Shown in pieces: positions 32,446 through 40,880 of a stretch of 64,000 nt of DNA; positions within the stretch are counted from its first letter, which is position 1; each line of letters begins with the position of its first letter. This stretch comes from Candidatus Gastranaerophilales bacterium (GTDB lineage: Bacteria; Cyanobacteriota; Vampirovibrionia; Gastranaerophilales; Gastranaerophilaceae): contig CALVAO010000001.1 in assembly GCA_944325515.1 (NCBI GenBank), positions 1 through 64,000 on the forward strand, in the 5' to 3' direction. Position numbers and translations under genes: made by a program. Below the pieces are notes generated by a model. That model saw only the letters and a list, made by a program, of their open reading frames with translations, had not been told where the DNA came from and made no database searches.

Positions 32446-33822
32446 ATGAAAAAGTTTTATATTTTTATATTATTAATTTGTTTATTGATGCCGTTGGGAG
32501 TTTTTGCGCAAAGCAAAAATCCCGAACCTCAAAAGCATATTGAATACTTGAATCTGGAGTGGTGGGAAAAGTTTAATGATGAGAATTTGACAAATAATCT
32601 GTTGAAAGTTTATGAAAAAAATTATGACTTAAAAAATGCGGCATTAAAAGTCAAAGAAAATGAACAGCTTGTAAAAATGCAGTTTGCGAATGAACTCCCA
32701 TCCTTATCTCTATCCGGCGATCTCTCCCGTGATTTGAGAGGTCCATACCAGCAATACGGTAATATGAGAATTCCAACTTATTCTCAGTACAATTATCTAC
32801 TGCCGATAACTGCTGCATATGAAGTCGATATATGGGGGACCAACAGGCTTAAAACCAAAAGTGTGAAGCAGCAGCTTGAGATGATTAAACAGGCTGAAAG
32901 AGCAACTTATATTGCGCTTAGTTCGGATTTTGCTGTAGATTATTTTAATCTTATAAAAGCAGATGAATTTTTAGCAATTCAAGATAAACTTATTAAAACA
33001 CAAGCGGACATAGTTGCTAAAACAAAAGATAAATATGAAATAGGGTTGTGCTCTATAGATGAACTTCTGGCTGAAGAAAAAATGCTTACTACAATGAATG
33101 AAGAAAGGAACAAACATATAAAAACGCAGCAAACATTAATAAACAGCTTGAGAGTTTATCTTGCAGATTCTAGTGCTGAGATTGCAAGGAATAATTATGA
33201 AAGAATCTGTTTAATAGAAGGAATTCCTGCAGAGTACAGTACTGAAGTAATTGCAAACAGACCGGATTATCTGCAAGAAGAGGAGAATCTTAAAAGGATA
33301 GGCTTTGATGTAAGAGTTGCAAAGCGTGAATTTTTACCAAAATTTATTATATACGGGCAGATAGGCTTAAATGCTTATCATCTGGATACTCTCTTTAATT
33401 CAGTTTCTCAATTTTTTAATGCGGGGGTTTTACCATCAATAGATTTATTTTCCGGCGGAAGAAAAATTGCACTGTTAAGATTTAGAAAATTAGAATATGA
33501 AGAAGCTTTAAACAATTACAGAAAAACAATTCTAGGATGTATTAAAGAAATGAATTCCGGTTTGATTGAGTATAAAACTGCATTGGAAAACTATGAGGAA
33601 TCTCAGAATCGTTTAAAAATGCAAGATGAAATCTATAACTTAAAGAAAGATAAACACGAAATAGGAGCCGCAAGTGATTTAGACCTGCTTTATGCAAAAG
33701 AAGCCTTTTTAATGGTTAGAAAAGAGGAAGTTTCAAACAAAATTGATTCACTAATTACTTCTATAGGTTTATATAAAGCAGCAGGCGGAGTGAACCTGTT
33801 TAAAATAAACGAGAATTTATAA
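32446..33822 (+). CDS. TolC-like outer-membrane efflux protein
   Basis: 458 residues. A signal peptide (MKKFYIFILLICLLMPLGVF, AQ) precedes two OEP repeats of long coiled helices ('NLLKVYEKNYDLKNAALKVK', 'QLVKMQFANELPSLSLSG', and later 'DVRVAKREFLPKFIIYGQIG', 'LDTLFNSVSQFFNAGVLPSI'). Three such chains form the trans-outer-membrane channel of type I secretion or RND/MacAB pumps. This shows a diderm cell. No inner-membrane pump or adaptor gene is next to it. AAGGAA precedes the ATG. Confidence 0.9.
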   Translation: MKKFYIFILLICLLMPLGVFAQSKNPEPQKHIEYLNLEWWEKFNDENLTNNLLKVYEKNYDLKNAALKVKENEQLVKMQFANELPSLSLSGDLSRDLRGPYQQYGNMRIPTYSQYNYLLPITAAYEVDIWGTNRLKTKSVKQQLEMIKQAERATYIALSSDFAVDYFNLIKADEFLAIQDKLIKTQADIVAKTKDKYEIGLCSIDELLAEEKMLTTMNEERNKHIKTQQTLINSLRVYLADSSAEIARNNYERICLIEGIPAEYSTEVIANRPDYLQEEENLKRIGFDVRVAKREFLPKFIIYGQIGLNAYHLDTLFNSVSQFFNAGVLPSIDLFSGGRKIALLRFRKLEYEEALNNYRKTILGCIKEMNSGLIEYKTALENYEESQNRLKMQDEIYNLKKDKHEIGAASDLDLLYAKEAFLMVRKEEVSNKIDSLITSIGLYKAAGGVNLFKINENL

Positions 33823-33988
33823 CTGAGAATTTTAATATTTTATAATCTTCTCCTTTATACAATATCGGTTTGTTATTAATAAATTTATAAAATATACTAA
33901 TATTGTATAGAAAAAGACGATTATAAACTTCAAATAAAAGGTGAAACATTTTTCTAATTTCTTAAAATTTGCCTCTTGTCGCAAAAAA

Positions 33989-34030
33989 TACGCCCGGCGC
34001 GATTCGAACGCGCGACCCTCTGCTTAGAAG
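33989..34030 (-). pseudogene. 3' half of a disrupted tRNA-Arg(UCU) and left attachment site
   Basis: Read on the - strand: CTTCTAAGC (core, 34022-34030), then AGAGGGTCGCGCG, TTCGAAT, CGCGC, CGGGCGT and discriminator A at 33989. This is the anticodon 3' side, T arm and acceptor 3' strand. The acceptor strand CGGGCGT matches the GCGTCCG of the fragment at 46503-46543, not that of the intact tRNA. It is the chromosomal end left when the element was inserted. Confidence 0.85.
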
Positions 34031-34064
34031 TTGTATAACGCAATATTGCCGCTGTTTTTCAGAG

Positions 34065-34162
34065 TTTATCAGAATTTATCTCTATTTGTTGCGGTGCATG
34101 GATTTGAAGTAAATTTTATTCTCATATTTTATCAGATTTGATTTTGATTTATCAGAATTTTT
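34065..34162. repeat. Direct repeats TTATCAGA(A)TTT near the left end of the element
   Basis: TTTATCAGAATTT at 34065, TTTATCAGATTT near 34128 and TTTATCAGAATTTTT at 34148. Three copies close to the core fit arm-type integrase sites, but this is not proven. The rest of 34031-34404 holds no gene. Confidence 0.5.
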
Positions 34163-34404
34163 GCAACTATTATGCGATTATGGAAAGATTGAAAATTAAA
34201 GAATTATGATTTTACGCAAGGGCGGGGGAGGGGTAAATCCCCTATTTAGCCTCCTTTAATCGGAGTCATAGAAAAATTTTATAATTTCTGAAAATTTTAT
34301 GTTTGCCTATAGGGACGGATTTATTTTTTGCTATTTACAAAAAAGATATTTATGGGTATAATTGGATAAAATTGGATATTATTGGATAAGTGAATGGATA
34401 AAAA

Positions 34405-35463
34405 ATGATTAATGAAGAAAGTATAAAAATTTCAAATCAAATGTTATCAATAATTTCAGAGCTTGATGAATTTAAGGGCTCCTGGAAATTATTAGGACAA
34501 TTATCACCTGAAAGATTAAAAACACTTAAAAAAGTGGCAACTATTGAAAGTGTTGGGTCTTCTAATCGTATTGAAGGCAATAAGCTTAGTGATAAACAAG
34601 TAGAAGAATTGTTATCAAATATAAAAAAACAATCCTTCGCAACCCGTGATGAACAAGAGGTTGCAGGATATGCACGGTTAATGGACACAATATTTGAAGA
34701 TTGGGAAGTTATAAATTTTAACGAAAATTATATAAAACAGCTGCATAAAATCCTTTTGCAATATTCAACAAAAGACGAAAGACACAAAGGAAATTATAAA
34801 AAGATTTCTAATGCAGTTGCTGCATATTCTCCAGAGGGTAAGGAATTAGGAATAGTATTTGAAACGGCAACGCCATTTGAAACACCATTAAAAATGGAAG
34901 GATTAGTTAATTGGACAAGAAAAAATCTCGAAGATAGATATTATCACCCATTAATTGTAATAGGTACTTTTATAGTTAATTTTCTTGCTATTCACCCATT
35001 TGAAGATGGGAATGGGCGTCTTTCACGTGCTATTACCTGTTTATTATTATTGAAATCCGGATATAATTACATGCAATATAGCTCACTAGAAGCTGTTATT
35101 GAAGATAACAAAGAAGGCTATTATAGAGCATTAAGACAAACTCAAACTACACTAAAAAATGATGTACCGGATTATGAACCTTGGTTAATATTCTTTTTAA
35201 AATCTTTGCAAAAGCAAAAAATAAGACTTGAATACAAACTTAACGAAAAAGATATAAACTTAAATCCAGAAAATTTAACTGAGCTTGAAATGCAAATTTT
35301 AGAATATTTTGAACAAAATGAGCGTGGTACCAATACCAGATTGCTTGAATTTACCAATGCAAACAGAAACACTCTTAAAAAAGCATTATCAAACCTTGTC
35401 AATAAAAATTATTTAATTATGCACTCAAAAGGACGTGGAGCTTGGTATTCCATAACTAGGTAG
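34405..35463 (+). CDS. Fic family protein with N-terminal inhibitory motif and C-terminal winged helix
   Basis: 352 residues. The Fic motif HPFEDGNGRLSR starts at His197 and is intact, so transfer of AMP (or another nucleotide part) to a protein is expected. Residues 53-58 (SNRIEG) match the (S/T)xxxE(G/N) inhibitory helix, here N-terminal (class II), so the enzyme would be self-restrained. Residues ~290-352 ('LTELEMQILEYFEQNERGTN', 'ANRNTLKKALSNLVNKNYL') form a winged helix that may bind DNA and allow autoregulation. It is first in the element from the left. Ribosome site weak (GGATAAAAA). Confidence 0.9.
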   Translation: MINEESIKISNQMLSIISELDEFKGSWKLLGQLSPERLKTLKKVATIESVGSSNRIEGNKLSDKQVEELLSNIKKQSFATRDEQEVAGYARLMDTIFEDWEVINFNENYIKQLHKILLQYSTKDERHKGNYKKISNAVAAYSPEGKELGIVFETATPFETPLKMEGLVNWTRKNLEDRYYHPLIVIGTFIVNFLAIHPFEDGNGRLSRAITCLLLLKSGYNYMQYSSLEAVIEDNKEGYYRALRQTQTTLKNDVPDYEPWLIFFLKSLQKQKIRLEYKLNEKDINLNPENLTELEMQILEYFEQNERGTNTRLLEFTNANRNTLKKALSNLVNKNYLIMHSKGRGAWYSITR

Positions 35464-35517
35464 CTTAATTATTTATTTTTATTGAGTTATAGCGTCACTT
35501 GAATCTCTATCATCGTA

Positions 35518-35661
35518 TTAATTTTTATTTTGGGATGATTGAGGTTTTGGGTCTGCGGGTCTTGGCGTTTTTTTATCTGTATTTACACCGCCTTTTTTTT
35601 CATAACCTTCATTAAATTTGGTATATCCGTTGATAGCTTTTATTGTTTTATTCTCCTTCAT
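35518..35661 (-). CDS. 47-aa Lys/Pro-rich companion of the DUF6338-like protein
   Basis: ATG at 35661, TAA at 35518-35520; MKENKTIKAINGYTKFNEGY, EKKGGVNTDKKTPRPADPKP, QSSQNKN. It is hydrophilic and probably unstructured. The start overlaps the end of the upstream membrane-protein gene by 14 bp, and AGGAGG-like AGGAGGAAA lies before it, so the two are translated together. It contains an 8-A run, a possible slip site. Short Gly-Tyr/Pro-rich proteins beside such membrane proteins fit a conserved pair, but this is from memory. Confidence 0.6.
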   Translation of the reverse strand: MKENKTIKAINGYTKFNEGYEKKGGVNTDKKTPRPADPKPQSSQNKN

Positions 35662-36355
35662 TTTTTTCCTCCTCTGGCTTATAAAATTCTATTGTAATAT
35701 CATTTTCACATCTTGTTATATATAGACCATACGTTTCATACAAAAATTTACCTGTTGAATTTTTAAATACCCTAACGTCAGTCAAAAATAACTCATTATT
35801 TTTATTTTCAGCTGAAAATACAGACAACCATCCTTGAAACATTAAATCATTTTTTATATCTCTTACAGTAATCCATTGACTTAGGTCTTGTGAATTAAAT
35901 ATATAACCCCAAACAGTACTATCACTAAATTTCCTTGATATATCGTGTTTTTGAGCCCATTTATGAATCAAACCATGCTGTATAATATAGGTTATAATTA
36001 AGCCTAAAATTACGGCTATAAAAGTCACAAAAATAATATTCCCCATTGCGATAGAACTATTTTCATTAAATAAACATTGGATAAAATTAGTATTAATAAC
36101 AAAATTTGAACAATCTATATAGAGTGATAAAAATTTTGTTTGTATATTCAAGTGAATAAAATGTAGTAACCAATTAAAAATTCTATATATTACATGGGTT
36201 ATTGAATATGATAAAACACCGAGAACAAAAATGTTTAAAACATGATATAAAGAGTTTTTAGATTTTGTTTCTGTTAATAGTTCAACGATGAAATATGCTA
36301 TTATTCCAGGAAAAAATAAAAATAAAATTTTTAATAGAAAAATATCAACTTGCAT
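35648..36355 (-). CDS. DUF6338-like membrane protein
   Basis: 235 residues. Hydrophobic segments at ~5-25 ('ILFLFFPGIIAYFIVELLTE'), ~38-58, ~62-75 and ~103-122 ('IIFVTFIAVILGLIITYII') give about four membrane helices. A soluble C-terminal part reads 'QWITVRDIKNDLMFQGWLSV' and 'ELFLTDVRVF', a beta fold resembling that of DUF6338 proteins. Role unknown; such genes often sit in defence-rich cargo regions (inference). The C-terminus overlaps the 47-aa companion gene. Confidence 0.6.
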   Translation of the reverse strand: MQVDIFLLKILFLFFPGIIAYFIVELLTETKSKNSLYHVLNIFVLGVLSYSITHVIYRIFNWLLHFIHLNIQTKFLSLYIDCSNFVINTNFIQCLFNENSSIAMGNIIFVTFIAVILGLIITYIIQHGLIHKWAQKHDISRKFSDSTVWGYIFNSQDLSQWITVRDIKNDLMFQGWLSVFSAENKNNELFLTDVRVFKNSTGKFLYETYGLYITRCENDITIEFYKPEEEKNEGE

Positions 36356-36507
36356 AATCTAATTATACAAGAAACATGCAAATTAATATTTTTATATAAC
36401 AATATATCAAGTTTTTATTTCAAAAATTATTGTTTTAACAATTTATGAATAGTAAAGTTTTAACTTTGGTCTTTTTATCAACACTATAAAATTTTGAGCT
36501 ATTAAAA

Positions 36508-37197
36508 TCAGTTTTTTGCAAAATATAAGTCATTCTCAATAATTTCTTCTAAATCATTTTTAAATTGCTTCATAATTGTTAAAATTCCTGTTGAAAAAGT
36601 TTCTATTATCTCTTGCGTCAAAAAATCTTTGTCAAAAATTTTTGAATTTCCATGAGCAATGTCATTCCTTTTTGTTAATAGACCATTTATAATATCCTTA
36701 TAGTATAAATAATTTCGTTCTTTTTTGTTTCTCAATTCAGTCAAAGTTTTTGAATAAAAAGCAGAATCTATAGGTTTATACTCAGAAATATTTAAAATAA
36801 ACAATAAATATTTAAAAACATCATAACCCAAATTATCATTTGTATCTACTAATCTATTGTTCATTTCATGGAAACATTTACTATCTTTAAATGGTCTAAA
36901 TTTTCTCCAAATAGTCTTATATAAATCTTTATCAATTTCATTTTTTTTACAATACAAATCTACACAAAAAGAATAATGAGCATTAAGATACATCCCTCTT
37001 TTGCATTCATTTTTTAACAATTCAAAAAAATTCAATGTTGTTGTATTAATAAAACCTTCAAAACAGGAATATATCATAAGAACAAATGCTTGTTTACTAT
37101 ACATATTAGATAAATTTTCTAATACAGGTAATTCTTTTATTCTTTTGGCTAATTCTTCATCACAAATTTTAAAAAATAACTTCTTATTCATTTTCAA
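36508..37197 (-). CDS. HEPN-domain protein (MAE_28990-like), probable RNase effector
   Basis: 229 residues, all-helical. The HEPN active motif R-x4-H is present as 'KRNDIAHGN' (Arg177, His182), the form RNxxAHG typical of MAE_28990/MAE_18760-type HEPN proteins. Such domains usually cut RNA. The N-terminal 'FVLMIYSCFEGFINTTTLNF' fits the usual first helix of the family. Its start overlaps the DUF262 gene end by 14 bp, so the two form one unit. HEPN RNases in such pairs act in abortive defence or as toxins. The DUF262 partner would be the sensor or regulator (inference). Confidence 0.75.
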   Translation of the reverse strand: MKMNKKLFFKICDEELAKRIKELPVLENLSNMYSKQAFVLMIYSCFEGFINTTTLNFFELLKNECKRGMYLNAHYSFCVDLYCKKNEIDKDLYKTIWRKFRPFKDSKCFHEMNNRLVDTNDNLGYDVFKYLLFILNISEYKPIDSAFYSKTLTELRNKKERNYLYYKDIINGLLTKRNDIAHGNSKIFDKDFLTQEIIETFSTGILTIMKQFKNDLEEIIENDLYFAKN

Positions 37198-38272
37198 ATA
37201 TTATTCTTGCTAATTCTAAAATATTATTCCAGCGGCTTTTTACAGAAATCCCACCAACAGAATATTCCAAATATTGTTCATTCTGTGATAATATTTCTAA
37301 TTTTTTTCTCAAATTGTCACAATTCTGTGTTTTAAGTATAGCGTACATCATTGCTTCATATTGAGCCATTATAAATTGTCCACTGAATCTATCACATTCT
37401 TTCTGAAAACGTCTAAAAGCTTCGTTTGATAATTGATTATTTACTTCGTAAAATATTTGCTCAAATTTCTCGACCTCTTGTTTATAATCAAGTTTTTTTG
37501 AGGCCAAATCAGATATTGTTTTGTTAAGGTAATCACCAACGTTAACAACCTTTAATAACTCGGAAATATCTGTATGTTCAAAACAGAGGTATCTTATTAT
37601 TAAATCGTAATCAGCTTTTTCTTTTAATTTTCTATTACTCAGCCAAATAGAATTTTGAAAGTCTTTATTTTTAACCATAGAATCAATAGCTTTCATTAAT
37701 TCTTTTCCATATGGTGCCATTAAAATAATACAACTTCTCACTTCTGCCTCGCTTAAAGTCGAACCCCCTCTATTTAAACGTTGAAACAACTGATATTTTT
37801 TTATTTCCGTAGTTTCGTTTTTCATAACAATAAATGGTAATGAATTCTTTTTAAATCCCCTTTGCATTTTTTCCGACAAATCATCCCAAGTAGTACCCTC
37901 TAGAGAAGGTAAGTATTGTAATCCTTCAAGTTTTAAAGGCGGAAGTATATTATTATTTTCATTTTTTAATTCGCCTGTATATTGCAATAAAGAACTTATT
38001 CGTTGTAATCCATCAAGAACTTCCCAAATACTATTTTTGTCTTCATAAACGAAAAAAGAAGGAATTGGTAGACCTAAGAATATTGATTCAATTAATCTAC
38101 TTTTTTGTTCATTGTTCCAACGAAAAAACCTTTGGAAATCAGGATTTAAATTTAAATCACTATCTTTATATAAATTAATAATTTCACCAATAGATAATAT
38201 CACATTATCAGTAATTATATGCCCCTTTTTTTCTGCAATTTCATTTTCAATAATATTAGAAAGACTACTCAT
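37184..38272 (-). CDS. DUF262 (ParB-like/GmrS-type) protein, probable defence sensor
   Basis: 362 residues. The DUF262 core is clear: 'NLNPDFQRFFRWNNEQKSRL', 'IESIFLGLPIPSFFVYED' and 'WEVLDGLQRISSLLQY' (DGxQR, ~residues 86-90). This NTP-binding ParB-like fold is found in GmrSD-type restriction enzymes. The DUF1524 HNH nuclease domain is absent; residues ~190-362 are helical. The linked HEPN protein probably supplies the nuclease. It is first in the two-gene unit, with AGGAGG (CCTCC on the + strand at 38278) before the ATG. Confidence 0.8.
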   Translation of the reverse strand: MSSLSNIIENEIAEKKGHIITDNVILSIGEIINLYKDSDLNLNPDFQRFFRWNNEQKSRLIESIFLGLPIPSFFVYEDKNSIWEVLDGLQRISSLLQYTGELKNENNNILPPLKLEGLQYLPSLEGTTWDDLSEKMQRGFKKNSLPFIVMKNETTEIKKYQLFQRLNRGGSTLSEAEVRSCIILMAPYGKELMKAIDSMVKNKDFQNSIWLSNRKLKEKADYDLIIRYLCFEHTDISELLKVVNVGDYLNKTISDLASKKLDYKQEVEKFEQIFYEVNNQLSNEAFRRFQKECDRFSGQFIMAQYEAMMYAILKTQNCDNLRKKLEILSQNEQYLEYSVGGISVKSRWNNILELARIIFENE

Positions 38273-38409
38273 AAAACCTCCATAGTTGTCATTGTAACAT
38301 GAAAATATAATACTCTTTTGTATTTAGAACAATTGCAACATTACAATTGTTTAACTAATGCTAATATTCGCAACTAGCATAAATTAACATGGTACACAGA
38401 AATTTACTC

Positions 38410-38439
38410 TTGCGTTAATATGCGATTATGAAAGGATTG
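38410..38439 (+). repeat. Middle copy of a ~30-bp repeated motif
   Basis: TTGCGTTAATATGCGATTATG followed by AAAGGATTG. A close copy stands at 34161-34191 and a shorter one at 46329-46345 (TTGCAACT-n5-GCGA). Three spaced copies inside one element suggest a recombinase or regulator site. Confidence 0.45.
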
Positions 38440-38521
38440 CTCATTGTTAGAATGAGACGCCTGCTATAAACACCATAAAACAGCTAGATACACACATACA
38501 AATACAAAGGAGTTATTTTTT

Positions 38522-38743
38522 ATGTGCGATAAAAACGCATTAAATTTATTAGAAAACAAACTATCGGACGCAAGAATGATTTTATACGATTTGCAAGTGT
38601 TCGTTAAGTTAGGTGCCCTCGCTAGTGATTCCGGGATTATTGATGAAGATTTACAACTCAATAAAGATAAAGACGATTACTACATACTTTTCAGAACATT
38701 AAACAAAAAGCTACAAAAAGCGATAGACATTTTACAGACCTAA
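38522..38743 (+). CDS. Small helical hypothetical protein of the element
   Basis: 73 residues starting MCDKNALNLLENKLSDARMI. Two amphipathic helices with an acidic middle (GIIDEDLQLNKDKDDYYILF). AAAGGAG stands 9 bases before the ATG, a good site. It is convergent with the XRE regulator and overlaps its end by 4 bp. No family is recognised; small helical proteins in such places often bind a partner (inference). Confidence 0.55.
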   Translation: MCDKNALNLLENKLSDARMILYDLQVFVKLGALASDSGIIDEDLQLNKDKDDYYILFRTLNKKLQKAIDILQT

Positions 38744-38955
38744 AGTTCTTCAAATAAAATAGAAGGTTTGATTCCTAAGGCTCTTGCGATTTTAAACACA
38801 TTTTCAACGGTTGTATTTCTTTCACCACGTTCAATCATTCCGATAAAATTAGGTGACATATCAAGGATTTCAGCTAATTCAAGCTGGGTTAATTCTTTAT
38901 CGAGTCTTAGAAATTTTAATCTCTTGCCAAACTTTTGTAAATCTTTTTTACTCAT
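38740..38955 (-). CDS. XRE-family regulator of the element
   Basis: I prefer the ATG at 38955 (MSKKDLQKFGKRLKFLRLDK), giving 71 residues; an in-frame TTG ten codons earlier is less likely. The Cro/C1-type HTH is plain: 'LTQLELAEILDMSPNFIGMI', then ERGERNTTVENVFKIARALG. It probably represses element promoters, as cI-like proteins do. The divergent neighbour to its right starts at 39078. Confidence 0.85.
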   Translation of the reverse strand: MSKKDLQKFGKRLKFLRLDKELTQLELAEILDMSPNFIGMIERGERNTTVENVFKIARALGIKPSILFEEL

Positions 38956-39077
38956 ATTGCAATTTTCGTGGTAATATAAAATCAATGGAACAAACTGACC
39001 GTGCGTTTATATGTGTTAGTCTTTTACCAATCAAGATTTTAAAGACTAATACTATGCGTGGTTAAGAAAGGTAAATT

Positions 39078-39347
39078 ATGAAAAAGTTATTTATTTTGTT
39101 TTGTATCCTAACAGCTATCACGGGAAAATGTTTTGCTTACTACTCAGTTGAGCAAATCAAGTATGAACAGAGTTTAGGCAAAACTGATACTTTGAATCGT
39201 GCTATGGAAAATCCTAAACAGTTTGAAAAAATGTACAGCGATTATTACAACGAACAAAATTACGAGAATAATCAGAATGATTACAATAGACCTGATTACA
39301 CAAAGGAAAGACCTTTGCACAAATTCGGTAGCTCGTATGAATTGTAA
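39078..39347 (+). CDS. Small secreted Asn/Tyr-rich protein
   Basis: 89 residues. A signal peptide (MKKLFILFCILTAITGKCFA) is followed by a mature part very rich in Asn, Tyr, Asp and Gln ('YYNEQNYENNQNDYNRPDYT'). It is probably periplasmic or outside the cell and partly disordered. AGAAAGGT precedes the ATG. It is first in a run of four small exported proteins (39078-40773), likely one operon. No family is recognised. Confidence 0.6.
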   Translation: MKKLFILFCILTAITGKCFAYYSVEQIKYEQSLGKTDTLNRAMENPKQFEKMYSDYYNEQNYENNQNDYNRPDYTKERPLHKFGSSYEL

Positions 39348-39376
39348 TAAATACAAAATTTAAGAAAGGTGGTTTT

Positions 39377-40048
39377 ATGAAAAAGTTTTTAGTTTTGTTT
39401 GCAGCATTAATGCTCTTTGTTTCAACTCCTATGGCAGAAGCTAAAAAGCCTATGCCTGAGGATGTTGCACCTATCGGATTTAAGATTTTAGAATCTAACA
39501 ATATTCAAAAAAGAATGGTGTTTAAATATACACTCTCTATCAAAAATCCCAGAGCAACATTAGATTACAAACCGGAAAACATTGGTTTGGATTATACAGG
39601 CAGAGTGTTGTGGGTTTATGGTGATGTTTTGACTTTAACCGACAATGAAGACGAATTAGCAGGACTTTTGAGCCATGCAATCGCTATGGGTGAAAATTCT
39701 TACAAAGGTTTATTTAGAGGTTTCTTCTCCCATGCAGCCTATTCCTTTAATCCTCGGTCAAAAGAAAATAAAGCCGATTTAAAAGCAGTAGATTATATGG
39801 TAAAAGCAGGTTATAATCCGCTTGCATTGATTACAGTTTACAGCAAAACACTTGCACAGACACGCTATGAATGGTGCCACTATTATCCTTTAGCAACAAA
39901 AAGAATGGTAAATATCTACGAGCATATCTATAAAAACTATCCTCAATATTTGAGAAACAACGCTTATGCAGACAATATTTATTATCAAAATTTCTTGCAC
40001 AATACTACTAATGAGATGAAGAAATTAGAAAAGAAGTTAAACAAATAG
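39377..40048 (+). CDS. M48-type peptidase homologue lacking the zinc motif (pseudoprotease)
   Basis: 223 residues with a signal peptide (MKKFLVLFAALMLFVSTPMA, EA). The layout is that of periplasmic M48 peptidases: 'LTDNEDELAGLLSHAIAMGE' and 'KENKADLKAVDYMVKAGYNP' (usually E.EAD...m..aGydP). The HExxH motif, expected as HEIAH, reads HAIAM (residues 100-104): the catalytic Glu is Ala and the second zinc His is Met. The protein should not cut peptides and may bind them or act as an inhibitor or decoy. AAGGTGG precedes the ATG. Confidence 0.75.
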   Translation: MKKFLVLFAALMLFVSTPMAEAKKPMPEDVAPIGFKILESNNIQKRMVFKYTLSIKNPRATLDYKPENIGLDYTGRVLWVYGDVLTLTDNEDELAGLLSHAIAMGENSYKGLFRGFFSHAAYSFNPRSKENKADLKAVDYMVKAGYNPLALITVYSKTLAQTRYEWCHYYPLATKRMVNIYEHIYKNYPQYLRNNAYADNIYYQNFLHNTTNEMKKLEKKLNK

Positions 40049-40055
40049 GTGAAGT

Positions 40056-40403
40056 ATGAAAAAGATATTAATAATACTATTCTTAACTTTTTTTATTGTA
40101 CCTTGTGTAGCAGAAACAATACATTGGTTACCATTGGATAATTCTTCTATAGATTTTTACGATAAAAATTTTACAGAAATTACAAATGGAATTTACTCTA
40201 TTACTCTAAAGCACACTAATGGCGATAATGACTTACTATATGTTGGAGAGTTAGATTGCCAGAATGTACAAATAAGATACAAGGCAGCTATACTAACAGA
40301 TAATATAAAAAATGTAACACTAGATATTATTCCAATGGATTATACTTGGGGAAGTATAATGCCAGGGGTTGCTCAAAAAGCTTACTTTAAAATTTGTAAA
40401 TAA
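40056..40403 (+). CDS. Small secreted hypothetical protein
   Basis: 115 residues. A signal peptide (MKKILIILFLTFFIVPCVA) leads into a beta-rich mature part of ~95 residues ('HWLPLDNSSIDFYDKNF', 'YVGELDCQNVQIRYKAAIL'). Two Cys remain (in 'ELDCQN' and the end 'FKICK') and could form a disulfide. It starts 7 bp after the pseudoprotease stop, with AGGTGAAG before the ATG. Function unknown. Confidence 0.6.
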   Translation: MKKILIILFLTFFIVPCVAETIHWLPLDNSSIDFYDKNFTEITNGIYSITLKHTNGDNDLLYVGELDCQNVQIRYKAAILTDNIKNVTLDIIPMDYTWGSIMPGVAQKAYFKICK

Positions 40404-40428
40404 ATAGTTAGAATTTGTGTAATTGGTT

Positions 40429-40773
40429 ATGAAAAAAATTAAATCTACCTTTTTAATATTTTTAATTATATTACTAAATTGCTCTGCACAAGCAAGCCAA
40501 GACGCAGTTATACATGAAACATTACAAATTAATCCTAATATTGAAATGTTAATGTCACATGAATACTACAAGGGCATAAAGGTTAAAAGCATAAAAATCA
40601 AGCAAGTTGAAATTAAAAAAGATAATTATGTAAAGAATGGGACTCCGATAGAGGGCGAGCCTAATTGTATATCAGTAATTGTTGAAATAACTGATATGAA
40701 TGGAAAGACCATTGAATTATTAGGAATGTCGTCGTTATCACAAGGGGATTATGCTTTTAGAATAAAGGAATAA
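40429..40773 (+). CDS. Small secreted hypothetical protein
   Basis: I take the ATG at 40429 (MKKIKSTFLIFLIILLNCSA) rather than the TTG six bases earlier. 114 residues with a signal peptide cleaved near 'AQA'. The mature part has alternating polar strands ('VKSIKIKQVEIKKDNYVKNG', 'CISVIVEITDMNGKTIELLG'). The ribosome site is weak. It is the last of the four exported proteins. No family is recognised. Confidence 0.55.
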   Translation: MKKIKSTFLIFLIILLNCSAQASQDAVIHETLQINPNIEMLMSHEYYKGIKVKSIKIKQVEIKKDNYVKNGTPIEGEPNCISVIVEITDMNGKTIELLGMSSLSQGDYAFRIKE

Positions 40774-40880
40774 GCTCACATTTTAGTCTCGGCGTCTTCC
40801 TATAACTTTGATTCTGCTATACATAATCAGAAAGACCGTAAATGTTATGACAATTATATAAATCTATTTGCTTGAAACAA

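Noticed and set aside
38428-38469. 13-codon leader-peptide-like frame (MKGLLIVRMRRLL)
   Set aside because: Short, no clear ribosome site or attenuator hairpin; likely chance.
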